64,000 nucleotides of DNA from Pseudomonas gingeri (lineage in GTDB: Bacteria; Pseudomonadota; Gammaproteobacteria; Pseudomonadales; Pseudomonadaceae): the NCBI RefSeq assembly GCF_013385635.1, contig NZ_JACAPR010000028.1:1-64000 (forward strand). Reading direction: 5' to 3'. The notes under the pieces were generated by a model. That model was not told where the DNA came from and did not search any database. It saw only the letters and a program-made list of their open reading frames with translations. A program made the translations under genes and the position numbers. Below are positions 1 to 7,351 of the stretch, in pieces (positions within the stretch are counted from its first letter, which is position 1; every line of letters begins with the position of its first letter).

Positions 1-83
1 ACATCGAGCCCGGCGTCGATATCACGGACCCAGAGTTTGTGGCGGGTGTGGTCGAAGAAGGTGGTGCGCAGTTTGTCGAGCAT
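1..83 (-). CDS. Hypothetical protein, N-terminal fragment cut by the window edge
   Basis: An open frame reads leftwards off the window from an ATG at 83. The first residues are MLDKLRTTFFDHTRHKLW, followed by VRDIDAGLDV. A GAGGAG motif lies about 11 nt upstream of this ATG; an in-frame ATG at 107 has no visible ribosome site, so 83 is preferred. About 27 residues are visible, too few to assign a family. The gene is oriented like the MFS gene on its right, with about 200 nt between them, so it may or may not be co-transcribed. Confidence 0.45.
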   Translation of the reverse strand, partial: MLDKLRTTFFDHTRHKLWVRDIDAGLD

Positions 84-279
84 GCGGGGTATTGCTCCTC
101 TTTCCATGAACCGGGCAGTGACGCAAAGAGCGTCCGCCAATTCGCAAAAACAGGATCAGTCACGACAATCCGTGATCCGCACAAAGCGAGCTAACGAGGG
201 CATCCTTGAATCGTTCACCAGCCAGTGTGAAGAAGAAGAGTTGAATGTGGATCCCCTTGCAGAGGCTTTGGGAAACGAC

Positions 280-1452
280 CTACCGAACAACAAGATATCT
301 CCCTCCCCCCCCAATCAAGGCGCTGGCGACGGCCAGCACCAGGATCACCCCCTGGGTGCCCAGGGCGCCCGCCAACACCCCCACCAACAACCCGGCCAAG
401 GGCTGCGAGAGGTTGTTGAGCAAGGTGATCACCCCCACCGTCTTGCCGAAGTCCTGCGGCGGAATCACCTGCTGGCGGATGCTGCGCATGTAGACATTGA
501 ACATCTTGTCGAAACCGACGATCAGCAGGAAGCCGGCGACATAACCCGTCGTCGAAGGACTGCACGCAGTGATAAAGGCACCGAGCAGGATCAGCCCATA
601 GGACAGTCCACCGAGCAGCCGCAGCGGCAGGCTGACCCGCGCCAGCAGGAACAGGATCGCGATGGTCACACCGGCCCCTACCGCCTGCAGCCCGGCGTAA
701 TAGTCCTTGCCCTGCTCGTGGACGCCGATCACCAGCGCCGCCGAAGTGGCCAGGGTCACGCCGATGATCAGGTTGACCCCCACCGCCAGGCAGATGATCT
801 TGCGCAACGCTGCCAATCTGCGGATATGGCCGAAGGCGATACGCAGCGGTTGCAGCCAGAGCCCCGGATGCTGCTCGAAGGATTCCAGGCTGATCGCACT
901 GCTGCGCTGCCAGACCCGCATCGCCAGGTCGGCCAGCAGGAACAGCCCGGCCACGCCGAGCACCACCCAGGGCCAGCTCATGGCCTCCAGCAGCAGCGCC
1001 GCCAGCAAGGGCCCCAGTACCAGGCCGCTCTGGTCGGCGATCTGTGAATAGGACAAGGTCTTGGTGTAGCTGTAGCGCGCGAAGATATGCGGCAACAGCA
1101 CTTCACGGGCCATGATGCCCTGGGTGGTCAACACCCCGCACAACGCCGAGAGCGCCACCAACCAGTAGATACCGTCGAACAGCCCATGACAGGCGACGGC
1201 GATCACGCAGGCCAGCGCCCGGTAGACCTGGCTGATATGCAGGATACGCACGGGCGAAAAACGGTCGCAGAGCGCCCCGCAGATCGGGAACACGAGGTAA
1301 CGCGGCAGCGCCTCGACAAAAAATGCCAGGCCGGCCCAGGACGCGCTGTGGGTGGTCTGGAACACCAGCAGCGGGACGATGAACAACAAAATCTGGTCGG
1401 CCAGTCGTGAAAGAAACAGCGAAGTGAAAAACGCCAGGTAATCCCTGCCCAT
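280..1452 (-). CDS. MFS transporter, DHA3-like
   Basis: Inner-membrane major facilitator protein of about 390 residues with 10-12 hydrophobic helices. It has the N-terminal pattern of DHA3-type drug or siderophore exporters (FFTSLFLSRLADQILLF, then GALCDRFSPVRIL in the loop between helices 2 and 3). The frame extends upstream, but ATG 1452 follows a clear AAGAGGAAACG ribosome site and begins MGRDYLAFFTSLF, the usual family start. The substrate cannot be deduced. The extreme C-terminus (IGGGGRYLVVR) is encoded across a run of eight C on the plus strand at 305-312, so a length change there would alter only the last residues. Confidence 0.8.
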   Translation of the reverse strand: MGRDYLAFFTSLFLSRLADQILLFIVPLLVFQTTHSASWAGLAFFVEALPRYLVFPICGALCDRFSPVRILHISQVYRALACVIAVACHGLFDGIYWLVALSALCGVLTTQGIMAREVLLPHIFARYSYTKTLSYSQIADQSGLVLGPLLAALLLEAMSWPWVVLGVAGLFLLADLAMRVWQRSSAISLESFEQHPGLWLQPLRIAFGHIRRLAALRKIICLAVGVNLIIGVTLATSAALVIGVHEQGKDYYAGLQAVGAGVTIAILFLLARVSLPLRLLGGLSYGLILLGAFITACSPSTTGYVAGFLLIVGFDKMFNVYMRSIRQQVIPPQDFGKTVGVITLLNNLSQPLAGLLVGVLAGALGTQGVILVLAVASALIGGGGRYLVVR

Positions 1453-1618
1453 CGTTTCCTCTTGGTCCAACGGCGCATGGCCGAAAGCGCGAGGATAGAA
1501 CATTCACCACACCTTCGGACAGCGCTGTCTTGTCTTCGGGGAAATCCGCCTGCGGATCGTCAATCAGTGCTTTGCGCTGCGCAGATGACTGCGGGCACAG
1601 CCCGCAGAATGCTTGCCT

Positions 1619-2326
1619 TCAAACCCACTCCAGGGATGTGAACAGCGCTTCGAGCCCGGCCAGGTCCGGCAGGATTGCATCGGGGGTGTAGTCGGCCAGC
1701 AACCGGCGTCGTGTGCCACGGTCGATCCACACGCAACGGAAGCCCATGTCCCGGGCGGCGGCATGGTCCAGGTGCGGGCTGGCGCAGATATGCAGCACCT
1801 CTTCCCTGCTCACCCCGAGTTGCTGGTGGGCATGACGGAACAGTTGCAGGTCGGGCTTGTAGGCCCCGGCCTGCTGGGCGGTGATCACCCGGTCGATATG
1901 CCCTTTCAGTTGCGCCACATTGCCGGCAATGATGTCGTCGTCGGTATTGGAGACGATGGCAATACGGAACCCCTGTGCCTCCAGCCAGCCCAGGGTCGAC
2001 ACCACTTCGGGAAACGGCGGCATGGCGGAAATCCGCGCGTTGAGCTGCTCCGAATCGCTGTCCTGGTAGCCCAGGTCCAGATCCTCCAATGCCAGGCGCA
2101 GGGACTGACGGGAAACCTCCTTGAACGAGCGATGAGGCGGTTCCTGTTCCAGGCGGTGTTCGTGGTGATCGTAGATACGGATGAACTCGTCCGGGTCGAT
2201 ACCCGACTGGCCCTTGGCTTCAAGCAATGCGTGGACATGGGCCAGCAAGCCCTCGTCCCACTGGATCAGGGTGCCGTAGCAGTCGAAGGTCAGCCAGAGC
2301 GGGCGTGGCGTGTGGGTCAGGGACAT
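1619..2326 (-). CDS. HAD-superfamily hydrolase, haloacid dehalogenase type II-like
   Basis: Cytoplasmic HAD hydrolase of 235 residues. Motif I is LTFDCYGTLIQWDEG with nucleophile Asp15 in the FDCYGTL pattern typical of type II haloacid dehalogenases. Motif II is IVSNTDDD and the conserved lysine is in GAYKPDLQLF. Motif III follows in CASPHLDHAAARDMGFRCVWIDRG. ATG 2326 was chosen over the longer frame because it leaves the usual short N-terminus before motif I. It is divergent from a LysR gene across about 100 nt of A+T-rich DNA, which suggests it is that regulator's target. Whether the substrate is a 2-haloacid or a phosphate ester cannot be told. Confidence 0.85.
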   Translation of the reverse strand: MSLTHTPRPLWLTFDCYGTLIQWDEGLLAHVHALLEAKGQSGIDPDEFIRIYDHHEHRLEQEPPHRSFKEVSRQSLRLALEDLDLGYQDSDSEQLNARISAMPPFPEVVSTLGWLEAQGFRIAIVSNTDDDIIAGNVAQLKGHIDRVITAQQAGAYKPDLQLFRHAHQQLGVSREEVLHICASPHLDHAAARDMGFRCVWIDRGTRRRLLADYTPDAILPDLAGLEALFTSLEWV

Positions 2327-2376
2327 AGCGGTGATTCCATCGAATTGACGCTTTGAGCCTATAACCCCTGCCATGA

Positions 2377-2402
2377 ATTGGAAAATTAAATTATTATCCA
2401 AT
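2377..2402. promoter_or_regulatory. Inverted repeat in the HAD/LysR divergent promoter
   Basis: ATTGGA at 2377-2382 is mirrored by TCCAAT at 2397-2402 with a 14-nt A+T-rich spacer. The T-rich/A-rich arms and the position between divergent genes suit a LysR-type binding site for the adjacent regulator. This is inference only. Confidence 0.4.
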
Positions 2403-2429
2403 CTTAATTCCATTTACGAATGTATAGCC

Positions 2430-3272
2430 ATGTACGACCTCGACCTGCTCAAGACCTTCGTTTGCGTGATCGATGCCGGCGGCTTCACCAAGGGCGGCGA
2501 GCGGGTCAATCGCACCCAGTCCACGGTCAGCCAGCAGATTCGCAAGCTGGAAGACCAGGTCGGGCGCGCCCTGCTGGTCCGCCATCGGGCGTGCAAGGAA
2601 GTGCAACTGACCGAGGATGGCGAACGCCTGATGAGCTATGCCCGGCGCCTGGTGCTGCTGGCGAGCGAGGCCCAGGCAGTGATGCAGTCGGGGGATGGTG
2701 CCGGCCTGGTACGCCTGGGTGTGCCGGAGGATTTCGATGTGCAGCGTATGATGCAGTTGCTCTCGGGCTTTGCCGGCCGCCATCCACGGATTCGTCTCGA
2801 TACCGTCAATGGCCTGAGCCTGGACCTGAAAAGCCGCCTGGCCAACGACGACCTCGACCTGGCGCTGATCAAGCGCAATGCCGGCGAAGGCACGGCGCTC
2901 GCCAGTTGGCCGGAGGAACTGGTGTGGGTCAGTGGCGCTCGGGTCGATATCCGACAGGACCCTCTGCCCCTGGTGGTTTATGCCCAGGGCTGCATCTACC
3001 GCAACCGGCTGATCCATACCCTGGAAAGTCAGGGCCGGGCATGGCGGATCGCGTTTTCCAGCCAGAGCCTGGCGGGGATCCAGGCGGCGGTATCGGCCAA
3101 TCTGGGGGTCAGCCTGTTGCCGCGCACGGCGGTACTGGCCGGCCATCGCGAGCTGTCCAGCACCGAAGGCTTCGGTCTGCCGCCGGCCTCGGAGCTGGCG
3201 CTGGTGACCCGTGACAAGCCGCAGTCCCAACCACAGCAACTGCTGATCAAGTACCTGCTGGAACACCTGTAG
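2430..3272 (+). CDS. LysR-family transcriptional regulator
   Basis: 280-residue LysR regulator. The N-terminal winged helix-turn-helix reads DLLKTFVCVIDAGGFTKGGE, then NRTQSTVSQQIRKLEDQVGR. The rest is an effector-binding domain, including SSQSLAGIQAAVSANLGVS near the C-terminus. ATG 2430 (MYDLDLLKTF) gives the canonical family start; the longer frame from 2373 overlaps the probable operator. It is divergent from the HAD hydrolase at 1619-2326. Its stop TAG is directly abutted by a REP pair. Confidence 0.88.
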   Translation: MYDLDLLKTFVCVIDAGGFTKGGERVNRTQSTVSQQIRKLEDQVGRALLVRHRACKEVQLTEDGERLMSYARRLVLLASEAQAVMQSGDGAGLVRLGVPEDFDVQRMMQLLSGFAGRHPRIRLDTVNGLSLDLKSRLANDDLDLALIKRNAGEGTALASWPEELVWVSGARVDIRQDPLPLVVYAQGCIYRNRLIHTLESQGRAWRIAFSSQSLAGIQAAVSANLGVSLLPRTAVLAGHRELSSTEGFGLPPASELALVTRDKPQSQPQQLLIKYLLEHL

Positions 3273-3355
3273 GAGGAGCTGGCTTGCCAGCGATGAGCAG
3301 CCTGAGCCATGCGGCGGCTATACGGGCGCTATCGCCGGCAAGCCGGCTCCTACAA
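3271..3355. repeat. REPIN (inverted REP pair)
   Basis: Two REP arms face each other: GGAGCTGGCTTGCCAGCGATG at the left and its inverted counterpart ATCGCCGGCAAGCCGGCTCC at the right, separated by a short GCGG-rich core. Typical extragenic Pseudomonas REP pair between LysR and the next gene. Confidence 0.85.
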
Positions 3356-3377
3356 TAGATCCCGTCAGGCCCGTGAC

Positions 3378-3410
3378 CTTGTGGGAGCTGGCTTGCCAGC
3401 GAACCGCCGC
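3378..3410. repeat. Single REP unit
   Basis: TGTGGGAGCTGGCTTGCCAG followed by CGAACCGCC is one REP unit without a clear partner, just beyond the 3' end of the MFS gene at 3438. Confidence 0.75.
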
Positions 3411-3437
3411 AGGCGGCCATCCGTCGCGATCGATGCA

Positions 3438-4808
3438 TCAGACGTCGTTGCGCGCCACCAGCCGCGAGAAGCTGGCCAGGCACGCGGCTGTCGCAAACCC
3501 CGCGCCGATGTACAGCGCAATGACTGGTCCATGTGTAGCCGACAAACCGAAACTCAACGCCACCAGCGCGGCACCGGTCGACTGGCCGATCAGGCGCGCG
3601 GTGGCAATCATGCCGCTGGCACCGCTGCTGCGTTCCCGCGGGGCGCTGGTCATCAGGGCCTTCTGGTTCGGCGACTGGAAAAAACCGAAGCCCAGGCCGC
3701 AGATCACCATGCGGATGCCGATATCCAGCGCGCTCGGATCGCTGGGCAGCAAGGCCAGGGACAACATGCCCAGGGCCAGCACCCCCAAGCCGATACCGCC
3801 GAGCAGGCCTGGTGGGTAACGGTCCGATAGCCGTCCGGCAAAGGGCGCGATCAAGGCCACCACCACCGACCAGGGCGTCATCAGGTAGCCGGTCTGCACC
3901 GGGTCGCGGCCCAGCACCGTTTCGAAAAAGAATGGCAGCGAGACAAAGGCCAGGCCCTGGGTAGCAAAGGAACAGACCGCCGTCAGCGCCGACAATGCGA
4001 ACATCGGGCGCTTGAGCAGATCGATGGGGAACATCGGTGCCGGATGCCCGGCTTCACGGCGGATCATCACAAAACCCGCCGTCACGCACACCAGCAACGC
4101 CAGGCAGATAGGCAATGTGCCCGCAAACTGCGCGCCCTCCCCCAAGGCATAGATCAGCGAGCCGAAGGTGACGATGCTCAGGCCGGCCGTGATCCAGGCA
4201 AAGCGCTGGCCGTTGGGCGGCGTGTGGGGCAGCGAAGGAATGGCCATTGCCAGGGCGATCAGGCCGATGGGGATGTTCACCCCGAACAGCCACGGCCAAT
4301 TGGCCACGGACAGGATCAGCGAGGCCACGGTTGGTCCGGCGGCGAACGACATGCCCACCACCAGGGCATTGAGGCCCATGCCCTTGCCGAGCTTTTCCGG
4401 CGGGAACAGGCTGAAGATCAGCGCCGCGTTGACGCTCATGATCGCGCTCGCCCCGACGCCCTGGAGGACCCGGGCCAGGGTCAGCTGGGTCAGGGTGGTC
4501 GACATCGCGCACAGCGCCGAAGACACCGTGAACAGCACCAGGCCGAAGAGGTAGATCTTGCGATGCCCGACCACGCCGCCAAACGAGGCGAAGGCCAGGA
4601 TAGTCGCGACCGCCGACAGTTGGTAGGCGTTGATGATCCACACCGAGGCGGCCGGCGTGGTGTGCAGGCTGGTAGCGATGGCCGGCAGCGCCGTATTGGC
4701 GATGGCGGTGTCCAGCGAGGCCAGGGCGATGGAGATGAGGATCGCCAACATGCCACTGACCTGGCGCGATAGACGCGGCCTGAAAATTCCCGATAACCCG
4801 CTGATCAC
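3438..4808 (-). CDS. MFS transporter, DHA2 (EmrB/QacA) type
   Basis: 456-residue inner-membrane drug:proton antiporter-like protein. The N-terminus (ALASLDTAIANTALPAIATSL) is the DHA2 motif in helix 1, and the motif C-like stretch is GVGASAIMSVNAALIFSLFP. The start is a GTG at 4808 with GGGGG just upstream; a shorter ATG start at 4751 would cut into the cytoplasmic N-terminus and is less likely. It is divergent from a LysR gene at 4996, the common exporter/regulator pair. The substrate is unknown. Confidence 0.85.
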   Translation of the reverse strand: MISGLSGIFRPRLSRQVSGMLAILISIALASLDTAIANTALPAIATSLHTTPAASVWIINAYQLSAVATILAFASFGGVVGHRKIYLFGLVLFTVSSALCAMSTTLTQLTLARVLQGVGASAIMSVNAALIFSLFPPEKLGKGMGLNALVVGMSFAAGPTVASLILSVANWPWLFGVNIPIGLIALAMAIPSLPHTPPNGQRFAWITAGLSIVTFGSLIYALGEGAQFAGTLPICLALLVCVTAGFVMIRREAGHPAPMFPIDLLKRPMFALSALTAVCSFATQGLAFVSLPFFFETVLGRDPVQTGYLMTPWSVVVALIAPFAGRLSDRYPPGLLGGIGLGVLALGMLSLALLPSDPSALDIGIRMVICGLGFGFFQSPNQKALMTSAPRERSSGASGMIATARLIGQSTGAALVALSFGLSATHGPVIALYIGAGFATAACLASFSRLVARNDV

Positions 4809-4995
4809 ACACCCCCGAAACCCGCTCTACGAAACGGATAATAGCTTTTTGCCCAATCACCATGACCACAGGTTGCTGAACCACGGCTGTACAACCGCCA
4901 ACGCGCGCTCAGCCTGTGTCGCTGCCCATGGTGATCCCCTAGCCTCACTTGATAAACTAGCGCTTTCTTGGATCACTCCCAATCAAAGGTTGGCA

Positions 4996-5874
4996 ATGGA
5001 CGTCCTGGCAAGCATGAAGGTCTTCGTCAAGGTGGTGGACCACGGCAGCTTCAGTGCCGCCGCGCAGTCCATCGGCATTTCCTCGACCATGGTCGGCAAC
5101 CATATCCAGGGCCTGGAGAAGCACCTGGGCACTCGCCTGTTGCACCGCACCACGCGGCGCCAGAGCCTGACCGAGATCGGCCAGGGCTACTACAGCCAAT
5201 GCCTGGCGATCCTCGGACAGATCGAACAGGCCGAATTGGTCGCCCGCGAACAACGTGCCCATCCGCGCGGCCGCTTGCGGGTGAGTGCCTCGGCGACCCT
5301 GGCCTCGGATCGGCTGATGCCGGCGATCGCCGCCTACCTCAAGACCTACCCGGAAGTGGATATCGAATTGCAGTTCAACGACCGGGTGGTGGACCTGGTG
5401 GAAGACGGCTTCGACGTGGTGTTCCGCTACGGCGAACTGCCCAGCAGCGGGCTGGTGGCACGCCTGCTGAGCAAGAACCGCCGCATCGCCTGCGCCTCGC
5501 CCGCATACCTGAAGGCCCACGGCACGCCACGTGTGCCGGCGGATCTGCAGCAGCACAACTGCCTGGTGTTCCTGCGGGCCACGCCGCAGCGCGAATGGTT
5601 GTTCCGTGGGGTGAGCAGCGAAAGCGTGCGGGTGCACGGGCAACTGTCGGCCAACAACGGCACGGCCCTGATGAATGCGGCGCTGGAAGGCATCGGTATC
5701 GTCCTGCTCCCGCAGACACTGGTGGAAGACGCCCTGAAGGATGGGCGTCTGGTCCACCTGCTGCCGGACCACGAGACCCTGGACCGGCCGCTGCACCTGG
5801 TCTATCTGCCGGACAAGCACATGACGCCGAAGTTGAGCAGTTTTATCGAGTTCATGGTGGGGCGGTTTGCGTAG
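4996..5874 (+). CDS. LysR-family transcriptional regulator
   Basis: 292-residue LysR regulator starting MDVLASMKVFVKVVDHGSFS, with the helix-turn-helix AAAQSIGISSTMVGNHIQGLE and the TRLLHRTTRRQSLTEIG stretch typical of the AaeR/DsdC-like subgroup. ATG 4996 has AAAGG 7 nt upstream. The frame continues far upstream, but that part is antisense to the exporter and is not coding. Likely controls the divergent DHA2 exporter. Confidence 0.88.
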   Translation: MDVLASMKVFVKVVDHGSFSAAAQSIGISSTMVGNHIQGLEKHLGTRLLHRTTRRQSLTEIGQGYYSQCLAILGQIEQAELVAREQRAHPRGRLRVSASATLASDRLMPAIAAYLKTYPEVDIELQFNDRVVDLVEDGFDVVFRYGELPSSGLVARLLSKNRRIACASPAYLKAHGTPRVPADLQQHNCLVFLRATPQREWLFRGVSSESVRVHGQLSANNGTALMNAALEGIGIVLLPQTLVEDALKDGRLVHLLPDHETLDRPLHLVYLPDKHMTPKLSSFIEFMVGRFA

Positions 5875-5940
5875 TCGCTACATAAGTTATGCGATCACTC
5901 CCACACTGAGTGCAGGTGTGATCAAACAAGACGAACGTGC

Positions 5941-6168
5941 TCATCTCGTTCGCTTCACCGCCTCCAACCTGTCAATCAACCGGCCAATTTCCCCCAGTAA
6001 ATCAGCAACACGCTCCTCGCTCGCACCAATACGAGTTTCAAATTCAAAAACTTCGATTCCGTTAACCACTTCATTCAAAGCGGAATTTACAATCAGAAGT
6101 TCGGTGAGTGATAGATTCACACTTGCCCGTTCAGCATTTGCGTCCAAAACTTCCATCAGATCCACCAT
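5941..6168 (-). CDS. Small hypothetical protein
   Basis: A 75-residue acidic protein starting MVDLMEVLDANAERAS; a GTG lies one codon earlier at 6171. It is predicted to be mostly helical (NLSLTELLIVNSALNEVV, then ADLLGEIGRLIDRLEAVKR). No family is recognised and the ribosome site is weak. It lies downstream of the CDI toxin, its immunity gene and another small gene on the same strand, separated from the last by a 110-bp repeat element, so it may be a remnant or accessory immunity gene. A+T content is higher than in the neighbouring housekeeping genes. Confidence 0.5.
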   Translation of the reverse strand: MVDLMEVLDANAERASVNLSLTELLIVNSALNEVVNGIEVFEFETRIGASEERVADLLGEIGRLIDRLEAVKRTR

Positions 6169-6192
6169 CACTTGAGGTCATTAAAATATTGC

Positions 6193-6302
6193 GATCGTTC
6201 CCACGCTCTGCGTGGGCATGCAGCCCGTGACGCTCCGCGTCACAAAGGACGGACGCAGAGCGTCCAGTGAGACACACCCACGCTGGAGCGTGGGAGCGAT
6301 CA
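6193..6302. repeat. 110-bp inverted-repeat element, copy A
   Basis: Begins GATCGTTCCCACGCTCTGCG and ends AGCGTGGGAGCGATCA. Inside are two nested palindromic blocks, TGACGCTCCGCGTCA and GGACGCAGAGCGTCC. The same arrangement recurs at 19734-19832, 30758-30866, 34506-34613 and 61709-61815, so this is a dispersed intergenic family with strong hairpin potential. No coding capacity. Confidence 0.85.
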
Positions 6303-6316
6303 AAAGATAAACAGAC

Positions 6317-6724
6317 TCAAGGGAATTCCACTTTACAGCCTGACAGGGGAATCGAGCGCCCATCGGACACGACAAACTGCTCACCGTCAATTCGGGCAAG
6401 GAGCAATCCACGGGCCTTGGCTCCAGCCTCAACGGCCTCCCGCCAGCCCTCTATATCACCATGGTAAGAGAGAGCGTGGAACTGAAGTCCATCCGGCAGA
6501 TGAATTTTGCAACTGTCAGAAACAACTCCACCGCTGGTGGCCGTGATCACACCCGCTGAATCCAGGAGGGCGTTGAACTGCTTCTTTGCCTTACTCTTAC
6601 CATCATCCTCGTAGTAGACAAATTCCACTCCCTCAACTGGGCTTGAGCCAGGTACCGCACGCTGCCCACGCTGTTCAACGGCGCCGCCAAGGATTTTCTC
6701 CAACGCCTCCCGATCACTGCTCAT
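6317..6724 (-). CDS. Hypothetical protein in the CDI locus
   Basis: 135 residues from ATG 6724 (MSSDREALEKILGGAVEQRG). No family is recognised. It has an N-terminal helix, a central EFVYYEDDGKSKAKKQF segment and a C-terminal region rich in short strands; no signal peptide or membrane segment. It begins 27 nt after the presumed immunity gene on the same strand, so it is probably part of the same transcript. An orphan immunity protein or an accessory CDI gene is possible, but nothing in the sequence proves this. Confidence 0.6.
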   Translation of the reverse strand: MSSDREALEKILGGAVEQRGQRAVPGSSPVEGVEFVYYEDDGKSKAKKQFNALLDSAGVITATSGGVVSDSCKIHLPDGLQFHALSYHGDIEGWREAVEAGAKARGLLLARIDGEQFVVSDGRSIPLSGCKVEFP

Positions 6725-6751
6725 TCGACCGCCCGATGGGAGCGACGATGG

Positions 6752-7348
6752 CTAGCCAGGATACATACTCACAAAAAAATCATTCAGGCGATCGCTTTCG
6801 AAGAATCTGTCTTTCTCAAAATCAACATCGGAGGACACCACAAAAAAGCGCCTGAGAGGCTCGGGAATATCGTTGATCTGCGCATGAACCGTTGGCACCA
6901 GATACCTGAAGTAATCACCCATCGTGCTGGCCCCGTCATAGCCGACAGGATGGTCAGCCCCGATCCTGTCGCCCTCTACGGCATGAAAGACAAAATACCC
7001 ACGGGTAGAGGGTAGAGAATACTCACTGGCACTCAGGAAACTCCCTTGAAGGACTATGCCCTCAACTTCAGACCTGGAGGTATCTCTATAGGTAGCAAAG
7101 GAGTAGCAATCGAGCCTTGTCTCTCCGCCCTTGTTCGCAGGGATATCGGGAAACTCGGACGACTCACCCCATATGTACTCACTGATCCGGTCGAGCTCTG
7201 TCTCCAAATCAACGGTTTTCAGCAAAACCTTCGGAAGCTGCCCGAAACAGTTGTTGACCATGACGGCCACCCGACCAAATTTATCCACGGCGAACCAGGT
7301 CACGATATCTCCGAACCCTGGAACCCAGTTCTCATCCAACTCACTCAT
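6752..7348 (-). CDS. cdiI: Probable CDI immunity protein
   Basis: A 198-residue acidic cytoplasmic protein starting MSELDENWVPGFGDIVTWFA with no signal peptide. Its ATG lies only 3 nt after the stop codon of the giant CdiA-like gene, the position always taken by the cognate immunity gene in contact-dependent inhibition loci. Its lower G+C and lack of housekeeping similarity fit a variable immunity protein. I infer that it binds and neutralises the C-terminal deaminase-like tip of the upstream protein. I do not recognise its immunity family; the assignment rests on position. Confidence 0.65.
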   Translation of the reverse strand: MSELDENWVPGFGDIVTWFAVDKFGRVAVMVNNCFGQLPKVLLKTVDLETELDRISEYIWGESSEFPDIPANKGGETRLDCYSFATYRDTSRSEVEGIVLQGSFLSASEYSLPSTRGYFVFHAVEGDRIGADHPVGYDGASTMGDYFRYLVPTVHAQINDIPEPLRRFFVVSSDVDFEKDRFFESDRLNDFFVSMYPG

Positions 7349-7351
7349 CCT

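Noticed and set aside
37..1047. 336-residue plus-strand frame over the first MFS gene
   Set aside because: Product is Gln/His/Asp-rich with no recognisable fold; the minus-strand MFS has motifs and a ribosome site.
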